A stretch of 64,000 bases of DNA, from the NCBI GenBank assembly GCA_028673005.1, contig CM054116.1:21709840-21773839 (forward strand), in the 5' to 3' direction. Below are positions 10,706-22,224 of the stretch, piece by piece. How positions within the stretch are numbered: the first letter of the stretch is position 1; the number at the start of each line of letters is the position of its first letter. The DNA is from Tanypteryx hageni (Eukaryota > Arthropoda > Insecta > Odonata > Petaluridae). Under the pieces are notes generated by a model. It saw only the letters and a list, made by a program, of their open reading frames with translations, searched no databases and had not been told where the DNA came from. The translations under genes were made by a program, and so were the position numbers.

Positions 10706-11876
10706 TACTTAGTTTTTGTCTCTTGATATACTATTGTGAAAAATATCCTTTTTTGATTTGGGCTCATTGAAATGAAGTCAAGTCATACTATTTGTTTATT
10801 TTATGCCATTTCTGCATTAATAATAATTTTATATTGATTTATATATGTACTGATACCATTCATATCATATGTAGTACCATAAAGCTCCATAAAATAAAGT
10901 ATTTAACGTCTTTTTATGTTTCAAGAGGTTTTGAAACCAATTATATTGTATAACATGGGTTCTTATGGGAAATTATGTTTCATTTAACGTTGTTTCGCTC
11001 TACGTCGTGATTTTCCGGAATGAATTGACAACGTTAATCAAGGACACACTGTATAATGTTTGCAATAGAACCTCCAGCCTCGATTATCTTCAGTTTATCA
11101 CTAATGCTTGGCAAAAAATGCTTCCTCTTCATGTTACTGCTATTGGAGGCCATGATGAAGCACTTAAAAGTGGAAATAAAAGTAAAAAAGCAGTCTAAGC
11201 AAACACTCGGTGAGTCACAGATGCTGCTAATAGACTGATTCTCTCAGTGGTGCTCAGTCACATGGAGTGGTCTCGGTGTGAACTGACTTTCAGTGGGAAA
11301 GCAAGATGCAATCTTTGCTGGCTCATCCATTTTTTGGCCAGTTAAACCAAAAATCAGATAATGGAACATCAGATAATTGACGTTTCACTATACAAAAAAT
11401 TTCTTGAATATCTGCATTTTAAAATTTAATATAGAAAACAATGTACTACATGCAACCTCTGATTTATGAAAGATCTATGTATGCTTGTTCAGTTATACGA
11501 GATTAATGTTTTATATTTATTATATTTTATTGATTTGCATAACTACTGCCTTGGGGGCCATGCTTCAGGGGAGCTGCAGGAAATTGAGGGTTGAGAGTTT
11601 GTATTTGATCTTCTTTATGCATACCATATGCATGGCAATTTTGAACCATCTTTATTATTCTGGTAAGGCTATGTAGTATAGAAATTCATATGTTAAACCA
11701 GTATGACAAAGACCATAAAAAGAGAAGAAAAACAAGAGACTCAAAGTAAGCAGTATACACATATTTGAATCCTACATTCTAATGCATTCTTAGGTAATAA
11801 AGAGCAACAAATAGGAAATTGCAATATGAGAAGTTTCAGATCAATAAGCTGTTGGTCTTGAAAAAGAAATTAATTA

Positions 11877-12075
11877 CCGTATTAGTCCAAATATAGTCCC
11901 TCCCTGAATATAGTCCCCTCCCTTATTTCTGAAGCCTCAGTTTGGAAAAAAAGTTTGAACCCCATTACAGACCTCACTTTTTAGCCTACTTTCCAGAATG
12001 GAAATAGGCTTCAAGTTTTGTCATTGTGTCTGTCTGTCTGTACATCCCCCTATTAACTTTTGAACCAATTGACCA
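11877..12075. repeat. Lone TIR-like end plus hairpin and GTCT tract
   Basis: CCGTATTAGTCCAAATATAG at 11880 has the form of a pogo-type TIR, but no partner was found. Downstream, AGCCTA-c-TTTCCA-gaa-TGGAAA-TAGGCT (about 11980-12010) is a near-perfect hairpin followed by 'gtctgtctgtctgt'. A hairpin followed by such a tract also opens the HINE-like copies, so this may be the 5' end of a related family. Confidence 0.4.
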
Positions 12076-12126
12076 ATTTTCATGAAACTTAGTGGAAATC
12101 TCTTACTACTAAGGCTGAGCTCCCGA

Positions 12127-12180
12127 GGATAGTTTTTGTTGCAAAGATTGAAGTCCTGGGTTCGATTCCAGGAACTATCC
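12127..12180 (+). ncRNA. tRNA-like fold with perfect B box (SINE or tRNA pseudogene)
   Basis: GGATAGTT (12127-12134) pairs over 8 bp with AACTATCC (12173-12180). Inside, CCTGG/CCAGG forms a T-arm-like hairpin whose loop carries GGTTCGATTCC, matching the RNA polymerase III B-box consensus. Only about 20 nt separate the closing stem from the T arm, so the D and anticodon arms of a normal tRNA are missing. A tRNA-derived SINE or a deleted tRNA relic fits better than a functional tRNA. Confidence 0.45.
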
Positions 12181-12369
12181 TTCCCATCTGATTTACATGG
12201 GAAATCTGAAGTCCATCGTAAAGGGTAATTTTCTCTTGCACATTAGAATATCTTAGAATTGTAATATCGGAGCGAGTTTTGTACTATTCTCTGAGGAAAG
12301 GAATGAATTATGGTTATCGATTGCATTTCTTAGAATTTCGCGTAAATACTGTTGATTTTGCAGTTTTTA

Positions 12370-13742
12370 TCACTCATTACAAGTGTTGCCATAGCAACAA
12401 CTATTGTTGGACTCAGATTCGGTATATTCTAATAGATTTCTCAGCCACGTAACTACACAAAAATTTATTACCAAGTGAGTTGCACCTGAATCCAGAAGTG
12501 CTGACCTCCTCTCTCCATAAACATTTATTTCTACTAATATTCTGCTCCTAATCGGTGTCACCGCTGGCTCATGGTTCATAAACGCCTTAACTTTCGCAAG
12601 CCATTCTTCTCATTTGTTATCCAGGCCAATTGGTCTAAAACTATTCCAGCAGCACCTCAGGCTTGGTTCTAATGTGCCACAATATCGTTTCCCCAAATAC
12701 TTGCATGTGCTCACGACTTTCCTGGCAAGTCCACAACAGTGGCAAAACCTTTTGAGCTGCTTTTTACATTGCTGAAAATAATGGTCTCTATCACCACAGT
12801 TCCAACAGAACTTTTAGAATTTGTTAACTTTTACAGGACTAGTGACAATATTGATCATTACAAACAGCTCGGCTCGGGGTTGGTTTCTTGGTTCATATCC
12901 GAACTCAGACTCAACTAACTGACTCGGTGCTGGAGGCAGTCTGTAATACTCTCACCTCTCGTTTACTTCCTCAACCTCACGCCCAGCTCTAATCAGGTCA
13001 TTTAAACTACGATAATCTATGGCCGGAATGTGACTCAAAAACTCAGGATTGAGGTTGCTATATGCCAATTCAACCACTTCTTCCTTGCACAGAGGCCTAC
13101 ACAGACGAGAATTCATTGCACGAAGACATGACAGATAATCATCCATCCTTTGGCTTATCCCTTGTGACCTCGAAAATAAATCCCTCTTTAACCTTGGATC
13201 ATAACCGGCAGGTTGATATGCCTGATGGACTTCAGATACAAAATTAGGGAAAGATTTTATCAAGTCCCTATTAACCTTGAACCACCTAAAAGCATTTCTC
13301 GTTAACAATTCAGGAGTATTGTCTGAAAGCGAATTAAAATTTTGAAAATCGAGGCATTTTTTGACAAGGAATTTACGCTTTCATTATTATTTCCAGAAAA
13401 ACTAATCCCTATATGGTTTAAGTCTTTTGACAACTGCCTCAGATTCGGAAAATTACACCGAATCCACAATTCTCTCCAGTAACTCATTCAGAACACCCTT
13501 TTCCGGTTCGGGAGGTATGTTTTGCCGATCATTACCCTGATGGAAGTCTCTCAGTCTATCACAGAGCTGATTGAGAGTTCATTCACCCACAACATACCTT
13601 TTGGAGGATCCTGTTTCGCCATATCTATACCTAATCTGACAACAAAATTTGGGAAAGGAATAGGGGTACAAGATCTTCACAGCAAACTAAACCTAAACTT
13701 AAATGAAGATTCCTTTGATTTTGGTCCTCACATTGGGCGCCA
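12370..13742 (-). pseudogene. Ty3/gypsy-like gag-protease relic
   Basis: Reading leftward, there is a tRNA primer-binding-like TGGCGCCCAATGTGAGGACC at 13742-13723, then a gag-like region. Its best frame (13308-12952) contains FRWFKVNRDLIKSFPNF and a conserved RxxQ-like SRSQGISQRMDDY. Two Cys/His knuckle-like motifs follow (CWNCGDRDHYFQQC, CHCCG) at about 12840-12730. Then comes a protease frame (12579-12370) with ALLDSGATHLVI, which keeps the catalytic Asp. Reverse transcriptase and integrase are absent. The probable LTR begins at 13746 (TGTAATG on the + strand) and its far end could not be fixed. Confidence 0.7.
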
Positions 13743-13745
13743 GAA

Positions 13746-14330
13746 TGTAATGTATTCGCCTCGGCTCGCTTGTCAGAGGTCGTGGGAATGAAACAAAAGG
13801 GTTCTAAACTAACGGAAACTACCAAAACTGGGCACCAGGGCAAGATGAAAGGAAAAGATGACCCACTCACCCTCAGGTTGAAGGGAAAGGGGTAGGGAAT
13901 GAATTGAAGTGGTTTTGTATTTCCCTCAGAAGTTCAGCTAAGTCGCTCACTTGTGCTTATTCTGCCATTGTCATCATAAGAAATTGAGTAAGGTAAGGAA
14001 AATGGCAGAAGGGAAGGAAGAATAGTAAGGGGAAACGTAATCGAACCTACGAAAAGAATTACCCACTAACCAAACCTACGAAAAGATTTACTCACGATTC
14101 CTAACTCTCCTCAACTAACTGCCTGGAAGTCTACTCCCTGCTCTCTCCCAGGTATGCCTCCCTGAAAAACAAGAGCAACGCAATGGGACGAAGCACGCAC
14201 GGTGCTCAGCTCGAATGTCACAATGGCTTCACAGAATCTCTAAATGACTTCTGATTCTGGTCCTACCTGCCCAAGCATTGGCAATAACCAATGCAGCCTG
14301 TCATCAAGAAAATGTTCTCCACCCATGGCT
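13746..14330 (-). repeat. Putative LTR and leader of the reverse gypsy relic
   Basis: Three bases beyond the primer-binding-like site, the sequence begins TGTAATGTATTC on the + strand, the expected inverted LTR edge (ending CA on the - strand). No second copy exists in the window, so the outer boundary is unknown and the end given is a guess from the change in base composition. The frames on both strands here carry no recognisable domain. Confidence 0.4.
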
Positions 14331-16840
14331 TGTAGTATGCAAGTACCAACAATTCATATTTGAAACGAATATAAGGCAGAATCACAATTAGAGAGAATTA
14401 TAACTTTAATGTAGGAATCTTGATGAATTGTGCCGTCATTTTTTTGGTATCTGCGGAATGCTATTAGCCAGTAGAAAAGGGAAGTTTAGTTCCCTTTTGG
14501 GAATCTTTCACAAATTAATTGTTCATTGAATGTCATTGTTCAAAAGTAAAATTCAGCAGTTTTCTAGTTCATTAAAGAACAGTCATTAGTAAGTACATAT
14601 TCACTGTATATTTTGTGCAAATGTATTCAGTATAGGTATAGTTCATTAATTCATTGAGTTTGAGGGAAAAAAATACTTTAAAAATTAAAAAAAAAAAGTT
14701 AATACTATTAATTGAAATCTGGATTGTAAGTTTGCAATAAAAATTTTTTGCAGATACAATCATTTTATCTTAAGTTTCATTCATTGTAAAAACATAGATT
14801 AAATACGTAACCTTACTTTGAACTTGAGTTTAAGACAATCCTCCATTTTTGCATGCTGAAATTTGGAAAAAACCTCGTCTTGCATTCCGTTAAATACAGG
14901 AGCTACTTTATCAATTTTTAGTGGATTTTTATCCCTGGAAACAGACAGTGGAGTCTGAGAAATCCCACCGCTTTAGATTGCTGCTGCATGCACATAATGT
15001 ATTGTAATGGTATGCCATGACTACTCAGTTGAGTGAGTGCATCAGCTGTGTTCGAAGTCTTTAAATAAAAATTGTATTATTTGAATTAGATTTTACCTGT
15101 TCATTACTTTGAAGTGCCTCGCAGGAGGGCAGAGCCCCCTAGCATTTAATAAAATTAAAATCTAATGATCCCCTATCTGACCCCGTATATTTTTCAAAAC
15201 TCTAATCTAAAGAAAAGCAAATGGCATCAGTATACTCTATTTCAGCTCTGTATCATTTATGGTGTCATCACAATTTCAATTTAAGCAGATTCACAGACGG
15301 ACTAATAGTGATACTATAAGGGCATTTTTTTTAAAGTGCTGAAAATATAAAATCATTGCAAAACAAAATTAATTCAGATGCATATATTTGTGCCAGATGA
15401 GCATTCTCAAGTTTATTAGTGAAAAATTACCACGTCAGAAAAAACCTGAATGTTTTTAGCTTGAATTTATCTTCTGTTGTTTAGAAGAATAAAAGTTACG
15501 TGTAATTCTCCAAAAATGAGCTTTTTCAAAGTCTCTGTTTCTGAGCCACAACTGTCAATCAGCAAATTGAATATGCTGCAGGAAGCTCATTAAAACATCC
15601 AATTAATGGCTTAAAATGCAATGTACTTTTCAAAATTTGTTTGCAATTTATATTGTTTGGTGCAGATGTACCTAATATTAGCATAAAATGAAATAAGTAT
15701 ATAATTATTTAGTTGCCATTATCATAATTTAAAAAAAAATTCATTATTGGTTGTGTTGGGTGATTCTACAACCTATGTCCATAACATTCCAGGATTGATT
15801 GTATAAAAATGAATAGAAGACACTTTCACACTATTGTTGTTTGTTCCCTTCTTGCATCGATATACTGTTTTTAGTATTTCTGAAGGTCAGTGATGCAGCT
15901 CTATTTTCTGGAATGCTGTGCAGTTACTCTGTCAATGAACACGAGGCTGGTCTTTTGGAAACTGCACACAATGATGACACATTTACCTCCTCCATTATTA
16001 CTGGTTCCTGCAATATGACCCTCAAACAAAACAACAAAGCACAGATTGGAGAGGTATCCACTCACGTCATACACAGCTGTAAAAAAGACAATGCTGATTG
16101 CTTTTTTTATTGTTAACTTATAGTGCACAAGGAGTTTGCGCCTGAGGGACAAACTATTAAGCAATACTTGTACAAAAATTTTCTGCAATATTAACTTTTG
16201 AACATTTGTCATCGTCATACTGAGTCGAGGGCATTGGGGAAGTACTTTATCCTGCATGGCCGCTTACTGTGTTGTCTGTCCAACATTTTCTGATACAAAA
16301 ACAAGTAACTATTTGCCACGTGTTATATTTCCAAGATATCTCTGCGTGATTTCTTTCTATTCTCACAGCTGAGACGAGCAATGCAAGGCAATTGCTATGC
16401 TGATATTCATGCCATAAAGATTGCCGTGACAGAGCAACTTCATAGCATTCCAGAAAGGCCTTCCAAACCTGCTTCAATGACCTTCAGAAATGCTATAAAT
16501 GGTGTATCAACACACAGACTATTTTGAAGGGAAAAACAGCTATAGTGTGAAAATATCTTGTATTTATTTTTTAAACTCTAGTTTATTCTTCTCTTCTTTC
16601 CTGCATTCAGTCTTAGATGCTTAGACGGAAGAGGTTAGACATTCATTTAGAATTTTATAAATATGCTTTTAATATGCGTGCATGTTATGTCTCACGAGAG
16701 TAAGAAAACGAAAGGTCAACTTAGGCATTTCATCTCACACACAGTCTCACTTTACCTAAAAGGCAGCTGTTCTGCATGGCGCATTAAAATGATACTTTAG
16801 GTGTAAAACACCATTTTTACCAACCTATCTAAACTTGCAG
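14331..16840. other. Intronic stretch with one lone pogo TIR
   Basis: Within this part of the + gene's long intron, 14817-14897 matches pogo-family ends: 'gaacttgagtttaagac' then 'ctgaaatttggaaaaaacc'. It corresponds to the same end at 56525-56607 and, inverted, at 6304-6390. The partner end was not found. Open frames at 15841-16116 (+) and 15901-16477 (-) show no domain I recognise. A TA-rich, low-complexity background fills the rest. Confidence 0.45.
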
Positions 16841-17082
16841 AATCTCTGCTTGGGGCAGAGGATGTAAGTGAAGCCACCGGCCAGGATATGACTGGAAGTG
16901 AAGCAACGCCCATCTCTTCCTCTTCAGTGTCTCCATCGACAGAGGAGGGTAGCGGAGCAGCTCCTCTGGTGCAGATGGAGAATGCTGCTGGCGCAGGCAG
17001 TAGGGCTAGCATTGGTAGCCCTGCAGGAGAGGACATGGTGTGGGAAGAACTGAACGCAACCACCCCTATGAAGCAAGACTGA
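16841..17082 (+). CDS. Terminal exon C of the acidic protein
   Basis: The acceptor 'ctaaacttgcag' ends at 16840, and the exon begins with AA, completing the phase-1 codon left by exon B. It encodes about 80 residues: ESLLGAEDVSEATGQDM, then Ser-rich SSSSVSPSTEEGSG, then an Ala/Gly-rich run, ending VWEELNATTPMKQD and a TGA at 17080-17082. Like exons A and B it is acidic, Ser-rich and low in hydrophobic residues. The identical phases across three separated exons are the main evidence that this is one gene. I do not recognise the protein, and the join of B directly to C is an inference. Confidence 0.65.
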
Positions 17083-17379
17083 AAGTGCCTTTATGTACAG
17101 CCATCTCTATTTAAGTTGATGGTTTAAATTCTAACAGGAAGATCCATCTATTTGAGCTGCAAGCTGCTATATTATCCAGACCTGTGCAATGTTTGATATG
17201 AATAATTCTTATACTTGAAGTGATGTAAGCTCCTTTTGAATCTTGAAGAGCAGAAATGAAATGAGTTATAATGTTAGAGGGTAATGATTCAAGAAATTAT
17301 TTTTTCTATTGGAGGGCTCAAATTTGTGTGGCATTATTTATTGTATATTCCATAACCTTTTGGATTTTGTCAAAAGGTG

Positions 17380-17381
<2 letters not shown>

Positions 17382-17463
<82 letters not shown>
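17382..17463. repeat. (AT)n microsatellite
   Basis: About 41 uninterrupted AT units lie inside the inferred 3'UTR. The alternating Ile/Tyr open frames on both strands here are produced by the repeat alone. Confidence 0.97.
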
Positions 17464-17465
<2 letters not shown>

Positions 17466-18400
17466 TTTGTTTCTTCTTCAAGAAAAATTTGTATGGAACT
17501 CTTGCAAATACTTTCTGTAAATTCATTCCTGATGAGAAATGGATGACACTGGGCATAAAGGATTGACTGCACAAGATGTTTGCAGAATGAAATTGTTATT
17601 GTTGAAAGAGGATCTTAAATATGGTATTAACTTCTGTTTGAAATAATGGATACCTCTTTCCTCAATATATTAAGTTTATCATGACAATATAACTTTATCA
17701 TTAACCATCAACTTATACTTGTCTTTCTTCATTTTTGTGAATTTATATTTGGTACATGGTAGCGTGAGTGAAACTTTTTTCTGCAGAACACTGAGCATTA
17801 GTAGGTTACTGCAGTGTTGTTTCAAATTTTGCTTCTCATATTTTACAGTAGCAATGCATTTTCTATTCTGTCACATTGATCATGTTTCTTCTAAAAATTA
17901 TACTCATCTTTATTAATGTTTAAAACTGTGTGCATCTAAATTTATACTTTAGTTTTTCTAACTTTTTCTTTTAATGCAGATCTCATAATATAATGTTTTT
18001 GAGTTATTGCCGTGCGAGTTTTGGTGGCAAACTTAGTGTATACTCTTTACTTTCAGTTATTTCTTGAACTGTATTTCCTGTTTAATTTTGCACTATCATC
18101 TTTTGTCTCTTTTTATTCTGTCTCTTGTTAAAGAATTATGATGTAATTAGGCTGGGCAATTCAGGGTCATGAGTCATCTTTTTGAATTAGTAATGCCTCA
18201 GTTTTGATGTTTTGGGCTGTGAGAGCACCTCTTCTTTGTTAGATTCAGTTTTTGTTTAATAATACCGCTTCAGCTGCATTGATAGGAGCATTTTCAGGTT
18301 TTCTTAATTTCTCTTATAACCATCACTATCTTGCATATAAATAATACTTCTAATCATATGAAAAGATGGAGCTTTGGCTGTGATTGTAATATATTCTTTG

Positions 18401-18406
18401 AATAAA
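18401..18406 (+). terminator. Poly(A) signal AATAAA
   Basis: This is the first canonical hexamer after the stop codon of exon C. No other AATAAA was noticed between 17083 and 18400. Confidence 0.45.
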
Positions 18407-18425
18407 TTTTATCCTTACATCAATG

Positions 18426-20090
18426 GTTAGTAGTGTGAAGAAATAATTGAAAATATTAAATTTGTCACTTGTTTTATGCTTGTAAGACAAGCACTCCATA
18501 TGAACAATTGTTGGCTCCTAGTTATTTAAACTTAACGTTTTTCATGATCATAGTCTTTGTACAACAAACCATTTTTTCCTCTATTGTATGCAAGAGGTTT
18601 CTTTCTTCTTGTGTGTGTTTAGTTAGTAACATTCAAGAAGATTAAAATTCTAGTCTCAGCTTTCCTTGAGCCATTGAAATGAAGAAAATGACATTTCAAA
18701 TTTTACTTCAGAATTGGTCATCTTATTAAGTATATCAAGGTTGATGTAGCACACCATTTATAAAAAGCTTATGTATTGTTATCATTTCATTTTTTGTAAT
18801 GATAGATATTTGTGAAAAAGTGCCTTGAAATTTTTTTCTGTGAAATATATCTTTTCTCAGTATTTTAAAGTCTATGTTCCCACATGCGGAATGTACGAGG
18901 TTTTAGTTTATTTTCATGTGCTATGTAGAACCTTTTATCCGGCAAGCTTGGAATATAGAGATAGCAGGTTATCTGAAAATTCCAGTTATCTTGAACATAC
19001 TCGTAAACAGTGCTCGGAATGAGCCAGAACACACGGGAATTCGTCACATGGATCAGTAAAATTGTTCCATCTGGTCAAACCTGCATTAATTTCATTTAAT
19101 AAAAATAATGGAACATTTTAACTTTTCTTCATAAGAAATAAATCCATATTTAGCTCTTTCAATTCCAATATCAGAACAATTCGAATTATTTTATGACCTT
19201 TTAGTAATTTTATGGGGCAAAATAGGAAAGGAGATGTTTAACACTGTTACATAAAAGGTACTGTTAAAAAAGGAAAGCTCGGAGCACGAGTGCATTCTGT
19301 GAGCCAGGTAATTACTATAGCGCGTTTCACATCCTCCATGCACTACATGTTCTTACGGGAAAATCGATATCCCATGTTATTTCCCTATACTGCGAATTCT
19401 CGGCATTGCCAATTTGTGCAAAATCCAGATTTTCATCGTTTTTGCCATAATTACTCAAACACCTAACGAAGGATGAGAAATTAACAAAATGAATAAGAAA
19501 ATAAACAATACTTTTTAAACCAAAAAATCCCCATTTTTGCATGGTTATACAATAGTTCTCATGTTTTCATCGAAACTTCCAAGTTTCTTCCACTGCATTC
19601 ATATTTGAATGGCCAAATCTCGCAGTCGATTCTCTGAAATCACACGAATGTTTTTCTGTAGCTTTCGCAAGCATTCCATTCCATTAAAAGGAACACGTAA
19701 AGCAATTCATTGTTAAAAATTAAATAAAACTGAGTGAGGCTCTCACATTCTGCATTAGTGCACGAAATTTTCACTCTCTTGCTAACTTACGTACTATTAA
19801 GAATAGGTGGGAATTGTATGTGAATGAAATGGTGAGAAAAGGTTCAAGTTATTTTTGAAAGTGGAATGAGCTCAATATCTTCATTGGTTTACGAGGTATG
19901 GAATTTTACATTTGAGCATGAGAAACTTCTGCCGCCTCGTCGGAACTTTTTCATGTGCTATGAAACGTAGTCCAAAGATACTTAAATTTCTCTTTTCACA
20001 TCTTCTGTTTGGGCACATACTTTGCACTCGAGCTTCAATACATACATGAGGAAATAGGATTTTAATACTAGAGGAGGGATAAATCTAGCT
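18426..20090. other. Non-coding stretch with transposon-end fragments
   Basis: A pogo-type end (TAGAACCTTTTATCCGGCAA near 18925) resembles the 7965 TIR but has no partner. Positions 19321-19440, read on the - strand, match about 100 bp at 38500-38600 downstream of the piggyBac transposase ('gccgagaatt.gcagtatag' and a 'cccgtaagaac'-like block). The rest shows nothing recognisable. Confidence 0.4.
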
Positions 20091-20095
20091 TTTTA

Positions 20096-20236
20096 ATGGA
20101 AAGAGATACCATAATTAGGTGGTGGCACAGGTACCTGAGGACCATTAAGACGTTAAGAGCACAAGGTAAAGATATCGTCTGCACCAATGAATCATGGGTG
20201 AACATTAGAATTTCAGTAATAGTCGAGGAAAATTAG
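20096..20236 (+). pseudogene. IS630/Tc1-type DDE transposase fragment
   Basis: A short frame of 46 codons contains RYLRTIKTLRAQGKDIVCTN followed by ESWVN. This matches the segment around the second catalytic Asp in IS630/Tc1-like DDE transposases, usually of the form 'R..G..I.Y.DE.WVN'. Here the catalytic Asp is Asn (TNES). The flanks do not continue the homology, so it is a small dead fragment. Confidence 0.55.
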
Positions 20237-20669
20237 CAGATTTTTTGCAAATAGCGGAACTAATTCAAACAAAGATGATTTTTGGTACAGATGTTCTACT
20301 GGCCTTGTTAATTAACATATTAAAACTTCCCATCGATTCGGTTGGAACTTCCGCCGCCACCTTGAAAAAATGGCGGCCGATACCATTCAGTGGACAGGTG
20401 ACTGCCTTTTACTCGGTAACCGGTAGTATTTGACTCATATCAAGCGAATTTGAGCAGATTGTAGAACTTGACCGACTTTATTTACAGGTAATAATATATC
20501 ATACTAAATTACAATGGAAAGGAAAAATTCGAAGCTGTTAATTCATGGGAAACCAGTGAATTTGATTCGCTTTTTATTTTTGGATCTTGACAAATTTCTG
20601 CTACTTCGAGTAAAGCTTCTTTATTTTTGATAACTGAAAGCTTTTATACTTTTGAGTCTTTGCACTAAA

Positions 20670-20758
20670 ATAAAAAATGGAATTGGTAGGCACGAGGCCC
20701 TCCTGGGCGTGGAGCCCTGGGAGTCTGCCCATCCAGCTCCCCCTAAAGACGGGCCTGA
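20670..20758. mobile_element. hAT-like terminal fragment
   Basis: GC-rich sequence ends 'taaagacgggcctg', so the inverted end reads CAGGCCCGTCTTTAG. This is similar in style to the hAT start CAGGGCCGGCGG at 60998. No partner end or target duplication was found, so it is a solitary piece. The 20760-21440 stretch beyond it has nothing I recognise. Confidence 0.35.
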
Positions 20759-21448
20759 CGACAATTCCATCAGCAAACAACAATTAGAAATCCATATTTT
20801 CTCTCAAAATGTCTGTGATATCGTATACATAATTATAATTAGGACTTCTAGTTTCGGGGATAAAAATTTGAGAACTGCCCTCTCTTTTAATACTGTTTTA
20901 TATGCATTTCCCATAAATAGTAACCCCCTTGAAATCTCTGTGTATTTCATTTATGGAGTATACTTTTCTTTCTTTTTAGGCTTTCATTGACAGCAAAGCG
21001 ACTGTAACGAAATGCTTTATGGGTGCATCTACAAAACTACTGGGCAGATGTTCATGAAATTTGGTAATTAGGACTTCAGGGCTAAGAAAATTATATTAAC
21101 GGTTTACGTAGCCTAATCAGCAGTGCCAATTTACTGATGACACAAAAATGAATTTTCAGTTATCTTGTAAAATATTACTTATATCAAAAAAGTCTTCAAG
21201 CAACATTTGTGAAACTAGCCATAGGGAATACGTTTTGTTCAGCACATTTTAACAAAAAAAAAAGGCGTTTTCAATAAAATCAAATGAAAATGTAGTAATT
21301 AGAACCTTTTAGTTGTCAACAAAAACAATATTCATAACAATTGAAGTAAACAAAACACCGCCTTCTGTTGGTCTACATCCATAATTCGTAATTGTTTTGT
21401 CGGTCGTTAAGAGAAATATCCAGAGGGAGTAACATTAGAGCTGTTTAT

Positions 21449-21613
21449 ATTGTCATGGCCATAAGGTGGCAAGCCCGTTTGGCTATCTGGCGAACAAATA
21501 TGAATGTAGACAAAATAAGGGGCAGGCAAGCAGTGAGTGAGGTTGGCGGTAGTGTGCGCTGTGGGGAGTGTGAACACGTGGGAAAGGCTTCAGGGATCGC
21601 TTGTGGTGCTACA
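21449..21613 (+). repeat. Putative 5' LTR edge of a gypsy element
   Basis: The sequence ending GGTGCTACA at 21613 directly precedes a primer-binding-like site. TGTCATGG at 21449 is the most plausible 5' edge, but no second LTR is present to confirm it. Confidence 0.3.
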
Positions 21614-21616
21614 TTT

Positions 21617-21633
21617 TGGTGTCAGAAGTGGGA
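21617..21633 (+). promoter_or_regulatory. Primer-binding-site-like sequence
   Basis: TGGTGTCAGAAGTGGGA follows a sequence ending in CA after three T residues, as expected for the minus-strand primer site of a Ty3/gypsy element. A gag-protease-RT series follows on the same strand. Confidence 0.5.
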
Positions 21634-22224
21634 TCGCGAGCTATACCACGCCCTTCGATTGCGGCCTGACTCTTGGGGCGTGTTTTTTTTATTTCTGTTG
21701 GTTTTATTTTTTTTTTGGGTTTGTTTATATTTTTGTTTTCGTGATCTTTTGCGCCGTGTGGTTGTGTTGTGCGCGTCGCGTGATTTCGAAGTGTTGACTT
21801 GCATTTCCCGGTAATTCTTCCTAATTCCGTCGGTGGGGCGACTTTGTCTCGCTGTCTGAATCTTTTTTTCGGGTTTATCGCGAGGGGTAGTCGGAAAATT
21901 CGTCCCTTTCCGGCTTCCTAGCTCCAAGTGGTTTGTAGTATCGTGGGCTTCCCTTTGATTAGGCGTGTGAACCCCCTTCTGGCGACGACAGCGCCATCGC
22001 CATTCTGCGGGACATTGCCGTATGAGGTTGAGAAGCGGGCACGGGGAGCACGCGAGAATCAGGGGTTATAACCCCCCTGGCGAGGGTGGAAGCCATTGGG
22101 GAGACACTCCGAGATTTAGTCGCGGAGATGTGGGGACAACGACAGACCTTCCTTGAGGCGCTGCGCTCCCAAGCAGCAACGGCGCGGTGGACGGCATCCA
22201 GCATTCCCCCCGTGCCCTGAGCGC

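Larger units (their letters stand above)
7965..11390. mobile_element. Tigger/pogo-type element with a second pogo element inside
   Basis: The ends are CAGTAGAACCTCACTTATCT at 7965 and, inverted, TAGTGAAACGTCAATTATCT ending at 11390, flanked by TA at 7963-7964 and 11391-11392. A frame at about 10990-11200 contains ITNAWQKMLPLHVT, which resembles the C-terminal part of Tigger transposases ('NAW...' then 'W+K...'). The rest of its transposase is gone, and the middle is largely the pogo element at 8729-10705. A separate Tigger-like end (10960-11055, 'ttaacgttgtttcgctcta') also lies inside, so the history has at least three steps. Confidence 0.6.
17083..18425 (+). other. Probable 3'UTR of the + gene
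   Basis: No frame of interest follows the stop at 17082. The first canonical AATAAA downstream is at 18401-18406, followed by a GT-containing tract, giving a UTR of about 1.3 kb. It includes the AT microsatellite at 17382. Some bases may be later insertions. Confidence 0.45.

Noticed and set aside
15841..16477. A 91-codon + frame and 118- and 76-codon - frames in the long intron
   Set aside because: No recognised domain, no convincing paired splice sites in a phase compatible with exons B and C, and the frames contradict each other by strand.
17271..17574. Four overlapping open frames with Ile-Tyr repeats on both strands
   Set aside because: They are created by the AT microsatellite at 17382-17463 and have no coding meaning.
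21392..21927. A 140-codon + frame and a 101-codon - frame before the gypsy gag
   Set aside because: They overlap the putative LTR and primer site, and the Phe/Leu-rich or Lys/Arg-rich composition comes from T-rich leader sequence.
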